64,000 bases of DNA from Boletus sp. NGJ (taxonomy: Eukaryota > Basidiomycota > Agaricomycetes > Boletales > Boletaceae), in the NCBI GenBank assembly GCA_019096195.1, contig JAGTXK010000229.1, positions 620,001-684,000 on the forward strand, in the 5' to 3' direction. The notes under the pieces are model-generated. The model had not been told where the DNA came from, made no database searches, and saw only the letters and a program-made list of their open reading frames with translations. The position numbers and the translations under genes are program-made. Positions 58,057-64,000 of the stretch are shown piece after piece (the first letter of the stretch is position 1; every line of letters starts with the position of its first letter).

Positions 58057-59430
58057 CTATGGCAGAACCGGTACATGAACTTGATCGCTCACTACCCCCG
58101 GAGGCGGGTACCCTGACGGATGCACAAACCCAGGTTGAACTGGCATATATCCGTGTGGATACATCACTCCGGGCCACTGCCCTGGCCCGCCTGCACTGCC
58201 CCACCCTACCATACGTCCCTCCCCACCTACACCATCCCACAACGCCGCCGTCGACTGCTTCGCCCACATATCCCAGTGGGACCAATATTCCGGTCGCTCT
58301 ACCACCTCTGGCCTCGAATTATACCACGATGGTTCCGCACCTTGCCTCACCCTCCTCCGCATCCTACTCCGCGGATTCATCTCCGGGATGTACTCGTCCG
58401 CGATCCGGGCATCCGATACCCACGGGAGATCACCCAACCCGGCGATGAAGCGGCGAACACGGGCCACGGCGGAGGAGAGTGAGCCTTTGGAGGTCGAGGG
58501 CGAGTCAAGGGCTCCACTACTGTCGTGGAACTTGGGCTCGGCTACAGGGAACGCGAGTGTCGAGCGAAGCAGTGGGCGGACGGGGACCGGCTCGTGGAGA
58601 GTCTGGGAGCCTTCCTCTACGGGAGATCCAACAGGCTCTCGCCCTCTCACCGAAAAATTTTGTGGCACGGCCAAAGCGGGTGACGGCATGCGTACAGACC
58701 GGATCGAGTTGGGGAGAGGCGAGGGTGGGATGGAGGGCGAGACAACCGTGATGGGAGGCGGGATCTCTATGGGGGACACGAGCACAGGCGACGCACGCAG
58801 AGGATTGGGGATGACGGCGGGTGTGGCGCCGAGATTCGTCGGTCGCACATAGGGCGAGGTATACGGCGTGACGTCGTACTGCTCATCCATGCTCGGAGTC
58901 GCTTCGCCTGACGCACTCAGTCTGGGAACGGGCATTTCCACCCTCTGGCTCTCGTACGAACTTGTTCTCGGGATGTGTGGGGTGGACTGGAACCCAGATA
59001 GCTTCTTCAGACCCTTCCAAACTGACTTAATCAAACCCGCGCCGCCACCCTGGCGCTGAGGCTGATATGTATACGGGTCCATGATGCCGTCCTGCACGTA
59101 TAGATCGTCCACCGCCATGTGCTCTCCGACCGTCGGTGCAGGACTAGGGGGAACAATGCTCGGTGGACGGTACGCGGGGGAGGACGGTACCTGCGGGGTA
59201 GGTAACCATGGCGTCGGAGGTGCATGGAGCGTGTGTGGTGTCGGGTCGGGGGAAGAGATCCATGTCACGTCTCTGACGCGGGGTGTTTGGTGCACGGAAC
59301 GGCTATAGCGGTTTCGGCGCGGTGAGTGCGTGGAGTTGCTGCGGTATATATCATTGTCATCGTTGTTGGTGTACGTCTCTGGAACGTGCACGCCGCGTGG
59401 AGAGGGATAGTCTATGGATCGAGATCCCAT
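58057..59430 (-). CDS. Proline-rich disordered hypothetical protein (457 aa)
   Basis: A single exon from ATG 59430 (MGSRSIDYPSPRG) to the stop at 58057. The sequence is Pro/Ser-rich with islands that look conserved: GLIKSVWKGLKKLSGF (about residue 133), SSAVARVRRFIAGLGDLPWV and EYIPEMNPRSRMRR (about residues 322-365), and an aromatic stretch RPEYWSHWDMWAKQ. The C-terminus is rich in Gly, Pro and Tyr. I recall similar proteins in Agaricomycetes, without function. No membrane segment or signal peptide is seen. It precedes a transposon-rich region. Confidence 0.78.
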   Translation of the reverse strand: MGSRSIDYPSPRGVHVPETYTNNDDNDIYRSNSTHSPRRNRYSRSVHQTPRVRDVTWISSPDPTPHTLHAPPTPWLPTPQVPSSPAYRPPSIVPPSPAPTVGEHMAVDDLYVQDGIMDPYTYQPQRQGGGAGLIKSVWKGLKKLSGFQSTPHIPRTSSYESQRVEMPVPRLSASGEATPSMDEQYDVTPYTSPYVRPTNLGATPAVIPNPLRASPVLVSPIEIPPPITVVSPSIPPSPLPNSIRSVRMPSPALAVPQNFSVRGREPVGSPVEEGSQTLHEPVPVRPLLRSTLAFPVAEPKFHDSSGALDSPSTSKGSLSSAVARVRRFIAGLGDLPWVSDARIADEYIPEMNPRSRMRRRVRQGAEPSWYNSRPEVVERPEYWSHWDMWAKQSTAALWDGVGGEGRMVGWGSAGGPGQWPGVMYPHGYMPVQPGFVHPSGYPPPGVVSDQVHVPVLP

Positions 59431-59711
59431 TGGATGGATGTCCGATGCCTGTGGTGATCGTTCGAGATAAGGTGAGGTGAATGTTTGGCTTTGGGGCCTC
59501 CCGTGCTATGAGGATGAAAAGTTCAAGAGGGAAAGCGACATCGTCGTCGGATGGAGCTTGAGAGTCACTATTAAATAATTGGCATCGCTTGTACATAACA
59601 AGTGTTTGTTGAAAAGCTTTCAAACTTTGAGCCAGAACGGTATCGACTACATCACAAAAAGTGCAGAAGTGTAACATGGCCAAATAGACCAGGTCGTCAG
59701 CCGGGGTTGCA
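59431..59711 (-). mobile_element. Possible relic fragment of a Plavaka-type element
   Basis: The minus strand reads LAMLHFCTFCDVVDTV at about 59.65-59.71 kb, close to LAMLCFCNFCDVGDAV at about 61.73-61.78 kb inside the transposon gene. At DNA level both share ACATCACAAAAA(G/T)TGCAGAA and TAACATGGCCAAA. The fragment lies beyond the 3' end of the element and probably represents a rearranged or second, broken copy. Confidence 0.45.
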
Positions 59712-59994
59712 GATATCGCCTTATTTCGCGCCTGACGGACCACCTCGGTCGCATCTTTCACAAGATATCAGGCAACTCATGTTACGACGCACTCCATAGC
59801 AAAAGATATCGCCTTATCTCGCGCATGACGAACCGCGTCGGTCGTATCTTTCGCAACATATCGGGCAACTCGTGTCACGACGTACTCAGCAGCGAAAAGA
59901 TATCGCCTTATCTCGCGCCCGACGGACCGCATTGCCAGTATGCCTCGCGAGATATCGGGCAACTCGTGTCACGATGTACTCCGTAGCAGACACA
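59712..59994. repeat. Three tandem copies of a 93-94 bp unit
   Basis: Each unit begins GATATCGCCTTAT(C/T)TCGCGC (59712, 59805, 59899) and ends around the segment ATATC(G/A)GGCAACTCGTGTCACGA. Copies differ by scattered substitutions, and copy 3 differs most in its middle. Read on the minus strand, each unit encodes a version of YVVTRVARYVAKDTTDAVRH; the periods of 93 and 94 mean the frame is not kept throughout. The repeats lie immediately 3' of the transposon coding region. Confidence 0.8.
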
Positions 59995-60015
59995 TAATCC
60001 AATATATTGTGTATT

Positions 60016-61814
60016 TCAAAGGGATCCATATCCCTGTTGAGCGTAAATATCGTCGTTGAGCTCCTCACCCTCGTCGGCAACCACACGATCGTCTGCGTTG
60101 TCTTCATCACTCTCGTCAGTGTCGGATGTGTTGCCGTCGTTGTCTTGCTCGTCATTCTCGTCATCCAGGCCACCTTCCATCACGCCCTCCCACTCTGCAA
60201 TGTCCTCCCATTCATCTGGCGGCTCGTTGGGTTCCCCGACATCATCCTCAGCCTCCCTGATGTCCAGGTCCCCTGCTGGTGTGTCCCCTTCTTCCTCTGT
60301 GCCATTGTCATCTCTCATAATGACATCCGAGCTGACCTCGTCTTCAACCGGTCGTCCATGATCTCGCTGAAGGATGTCGTCCCAATCACGGGTTGCCTTG
60401 TGTCCAATACCACCACCGCGCATTCTCATAAACATGTCACGGTCGACGAACCTAGCAATAGTCATGAGTCCAATGTACTATAGCACAAAACAACTTACAT
60501 GTTTATATAGTAGTATTTCCAGTCGGTGTGATGGGCTGCGTCGTCTTTGTGCCGCCGAGCTTGTGACGGGCCAAGTAAGTCGTTGGTACGGCCATATGCA
60601 AATGCTGGGATGATGTGCGCTCCGCGCACAATTGAATCAGGATCAATAAACCCAAATGCATCGGAAGGATTTTCTTGGTCGAAGAACTGAAGCCGATGCA
60701 GCCGCTTTTCTTGCCACCCGGATGGATAGTTGACATCACGGCGGAACCACCGTACGAAGAGGACGTTCATCCGTGAGGGGCTCGAAAAGATCGAATGGCG
60801 ATCATCGCGGGATTGCACCATAACGTGGAAGATCTCAATGACGCGTGCATACCAATATGGATGCACGCGTTCGTCTTCATGAGACAAGACCATAATGTCG
60901 GCCCGAGTGAGTGGGTTGATCGTGTCTTGTTCACGTCGTAGGTCATATGTTGTGTAATTAACCTGAAGCATGCTGTGAAGGTAGACGTGGTTCCCCTTGA
61001 TGCTGACACAGCGGCGGTCTTCGTCAGAGAAGGTATGTTCATCTCCATCATATTCTATGCCGCGCGCACGAGCGAGAAGGTGATCTTCAAGGCGAGGAAT
61101 AAAGTCCTGAAACCCTATTATCAAAATTTCGTACTACTATGAACCTGAATTAACCTCACGTACCTTAAATGCGGGGTCTCCACAACGAACTGAAAGCCAT
61201 TCTGTAAGGTCTTTGCGTTTCCGTGAGTTCTCTGCCATATGGTAGTGCTCAAACGGTGACGTGCGGAGGCGTTGTGGGTGAGGGTGATTCCTCTCGTCAA
61301 GCTTCTTCCATGCGTCATTGACCTTTCTGATGAATCGCTCGATCACTTCTTGGTTTGCAATGCTTCTGACCATGGAATTCTTTTTCGTGCCTGAGCGAGG
61401 GAACCGTTGTTTTGAGCGGCGGTGTTCGAGCTCGCCCTGGACATGGATTAGGGAACTAGACTTGAATGAAATACAAGTCTAACTTACAATTTGTGTGTTA
61501 TAGCTGTCTGTGGTTCCATAACGACGTATCGTATTTGGATAATCACTAAGAGCGTGAAATTTATAGGTAGCGAGGTTCAGCATCTTGGACCTAGGATCGG
61601 AGCGTGTAGATGCACCGCAACCTTGCTTTGCAGCTAACGCGGCTGTACGGCGACCACGTGCGGCATGCTCTTGAGGTAGCTCCGTGGTATGATATGTTGT
61701 GCAGGTTGTGCGCTGAAACTTGCGCACCGCGTCTCCAACATCACAAAAATTGCAGAAACATAACATGGCCAAACAAGGAGTGCTGCCGCCGGCTGACCTA
61801 AACAGGACAGCATT
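60016..61814 (-). mobile_element. 3' part of a Plavaka-type (CACTA-like) DNA transposon gene
   Basis: Four exons on the minus strand (about 61814-61488, 61436-61164, 61106-60499, 60451-60016) form the C-terminal part of an Agaricomycete Plavaka-type transposon protein. Matching features: DAVRKFQRTTCTTYHTTELP, MLNLATYKFHALSDYPNTIR, RYGTTDSYNTQIGELEHRR, DPAFKDFIPRLEDHLLARA, YYYINMFVDRDMFMRMRGGG, then an acidic tail ending QQGYGSL. Introns are GT..AG and the visible exons are open, so the copy is fairly young. The 5' two-thirds, including most of the DDE core, is missing: at about 61815 the sequence passes into the ATAACCCATA-repeat element, which suggests interruption by insertion. Confidence 0.75.
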
Positions 61815-62280
61815 ACAGTCGACTCTCTTATAACCCATACGTCGTATAACCCATACTCTTTGATAACCCATAGGATTTTCCATCTCCTGTGTTGGTATGC
61901 AGGGATTTTGTACCAATAACCCATAACCCTTCAATAACCCATAACCCATAACATTTTTTGTTCGTCATAACCCATACATGAGTCCCCATTAGGAAATTTG
62001 TTATATAATTCTCATTTTTTACAACCTGGAGATGGCAAGAGCGACCCAAACGCTCCAACTTCTCAACTTCTCACCTTATGAAACCTGTCGAAGTTCTAAA
62101 AAAAGGCCTAATCAAGCTTTGTCATCAGATTCAAGAGTGGAAAGCCAAGCTCGAGGTTGAGCTGAAAGCTGGTTAGGGAGCCGAGCCGAGCCGCGAAGCG
62201 GCGAGGCGAGGCATTACCGGCGGTAATTCGATAACACTGTTGCCTCGGCAAGGGATTACCTTATGGGTCGCACTAGAGAT
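61815..62280 (+). mobile_element. Putative end of a Tc1/mariner-pogo-like element with ATAACCCATA repeats
   Basis: Starting after TA, the sequence CAGTCGACTCTCTTATAACC has the look of a pogo/Fot1-type terminal repeat. It is followed within 170 bp by about nine copies of (T)ATAACCCATA, spread to about 61975. Downstream, to about 62280, no transposase domain is recognised, and no inverted partner of the terminus is found in the window. It interrupts the Plavaka-type gene, so it is the later insertion. It may be a partial or non-autonomous element, and the family assignment is tentative. Confidence 0.45.
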
Positions 62281-62281
62281 A

Positions 62282-63424
62282 TTTTAAGGGATCTAATCTA
62301 ATTGGGTAAGGGCTACCATAGGGTACAGGTAACATCAACATAGCAAACCACGCACATGCGCCAATGGCGCATGTGTGCGTCCACAACAACATCGCAATAA
62401 AACATGAACAATCGAGTGTTGATAACGACGACTGCGGCATAAACGATGAACAGATGAAAACGAGGGATATGTTGAGTGTAGTTATACAGCGCGCACATGC
62501 GCGCATGGCGCATGTGTGTGTGAAATAAGCAACAACAACAAGACACATGTTTCACATTTATACGACAAACACGCCGATGCGCCATGAGAGCATCTGCTCA
62601 GTTGATAGGTGTGTCGTACTGAGGTCTTGTTTGTTGTTTGTTTCCAGCGCACATGCACACATGGCGCATGTGCGCACTGTCTATAGTACGACACACCTAT
62701 CAACTGAGCAGATGCTCTCATGGCGCATCGGCGTGTTTGTCGTATAAATGTGAAAACTGTGTCTTGTTGTTGTTGCTTATTTCACACACACATGCGCCAT
62801 GCGCGCATTTTAAGGGATCTAATCTAATTGGGTAAGGGCTACCATAGGGTACAGGTAACATCAACATAGCAAACCACGCACATGCGCCAATGGCGCATGT
62901 GCGCGTCCACAACAACATCGCAATAAAACATGAACAATCGAGTGTTGATAACGACGACTGCGGCATAAACGATGAACAGATGAAAACGAGGAATATGTTG
63001 AGTGTAGTTATACAGCGCGCACATGCGCGCATGGCGCATGTGCGTGTGAAATAAGCAACAACAACAAGACACATGTTTCACATTTATACGACAAACACGC
63101 CGATGCGCCATGAGAGCATCTGCTCAGTTGATAGGTGTGTCGTACTGAGGTCTTGTTTGTTGTTTGTTTCCCGCGCACATGTGCACATGTGCGCATGGGA
63201 CGCGCCTGTCCTATAGTACGACACACCTATCAACTGAGCAGATGCTCTCATGGCGCATCGGCGTGTTTGTCGTATAAATGTGAAACATGTGTCTTGTTGT
63301 TGTTGCTTATTTCACACGCACATGCGCCATGCGCGCATGTGCGCGCTGTATAACTACACTCAACATATTCCTCGTTTTCATCTGTTCATCGTTTATGCCG
63401 CAGTCGTCGTTATCAACACTCGAC
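62282..63424. repeat. Nested foldback (inverted-repeat) element, two copies
   Basis: Unit 1 (62282-62807) is repeated directly as unit 2 beginning at 62808, period 526 bp. Unit 2 is a large hairpin: arm 62939-63146 is the reverse complement of 63215-63422 (208 bp each, symmetric without net indels), with a 68-bp spacer. Unit 1 carries the inner part of the same hairpin (about 62499-62620 with 62685-62807) and ends exactly where unit 2 starts. Short palindromes of the kind GCGCACATGCGCGCATGGCG and CATGCGCCAATGGCGCATG recur inside. The reading frames across it are by-products of the symmetry. No protein-coding content is recognised. Confidence 0.85.
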
Positions 63425-64000
63425 AATGGCGTCGTTGTCATCTGCGCCTGGAATGCATTGCATTCCTCTTTTCACATACATGTCCTGTGTACATTATTTT
63501 AGTACCTTATATTTACACTCTGAAGGGTTCAAATCACCTCTACGCTCACGTATCATTCCTCCCGATTTTCACTGAGAACAGTGCTCGTGTGTACTTCTCC
63601 CAATACCATTCCGGTACAACTACATATTCAGTGTATTCATTCATTCTAAATACATCAGTGGCTCTCATTGGAAAACACTACAACTTCACCTCGTCATGCT
63701 ATTTCATTCAGCCCGCTCAAATTGTCACAAAAGGTTGCTTTTCCCTTAGTATTCACTTCGATTTTACTAGTCTCGTCGCCTTCCTAACATAACTTGGTAG
63801 GTTTTCTTCCATGCATACACTCCACACAACAACTCCACCACTCCTTTCCTTTCACTTCCTGTCTTTCCATTTCCTTATCGTGCTTCCTATTTCATAACAG
63901 TTATTGCTTCCTCAGCTCCACTCTCTTGTCCACCTTCTCTTTATTCATTTCTACCATTCAGTACCAAAGTATGCCATTTCATTGAATTATTGGTCTGTTG
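63425..64000. other. Right end of window, no gene seen
   Basis: AT-rich, C/T-biased sequence to the window edge with short open frames only. It may be the promoter side of a gene beyond the window. Nothing can be supported. Confidence 0.45.

Noticed and set aside
63250-63792. A 180-codon frame at the right end of the window.
   Set aside because: Its first half is translation of the foldback arm, repeated elsewhere in both orientations, and the rest has no domain.

Overview
The window is nuclear DNA of a filamentous basidiomycete, almost certainly an Agaricomycete. The genes carry many short introns (mostly 48-72 nt, GT..AG) on both strands. Families include an Opi1 repressor, an Urbs1/SreA-type iron GATA factor, a WW-like/transmembrane family common in Agaricomycetes and a Plavaka-type DNA transposon. 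I cannot name the species.

Layout. 1-5.6 kb: 3' end of a WD40 gene, a gene-poor stretch, then a GATA-finger gene. 8.0-15.7 kb: an intact FAD monooxygenase gene (minus), a decayed copy of it 2.3 kb away, and an intact 3-ketoacyl-CoA thiolase gene. 18.0-20.4 kb: an alpha/beta-hydrolase pseudogene and an unresolved hypothetical gene. 21.8-31.4 kb: a Zn2Cys6 regulator, a membrane-anchored charged protein, a 925-aa disordered protein and prephenate dehydrogenase TYR1. 31.5-37.4 kb: a small PX-domain protein and a 12-exon WW-like/transmembrane gene. 37.4-43.5 kb and 46.5-52.2 kb are gene-poor. 43.5-46.5 kb holds the iron-regulatory GATA repressor. 52.2-59.4 kb is dense: a TMEM170-like protein, OPI1, a C2H2 factor, ribosomal protein eL37 and a proline-rich disordered protein. 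59.6-63.4 kb is a mobile-element cluster: a 94-bp tandem repeat, the 3' part of a Plavaka-type gene, what looks like the end of another DNA element made of ATAACCCATA repeats, and a nested foldback (inverted-repeat) element.

How the genes relate. Regulators are over-represented (two GATA genes, Zn2Cys6, C2H2, Opi1); OPI1 and the C2H2 gene are divergent across about 400 bp. The monooxygenase, its dead copy, the thiolase and the dead hydrolase could be remains of an aromatic/ester catabolic neighbourhood, but that is inference. TYR1 (tyrosine synthesis), eL37 (ribosome) and the thiolase are housekeeping-type genes.

Most notable observations: a 5-nt internal exon in the monooxygenase gene; an eL37 gene whose first three coding exons are 3, 7 and 16 nt; an extra base that breaks the TYR1 frame; and 208-bp foldback arms with no net length difference. 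I found no CRISPR, no tRNA or rRNA, and no convincing new multi-gene system. All exon boundaries were worked out by eye.
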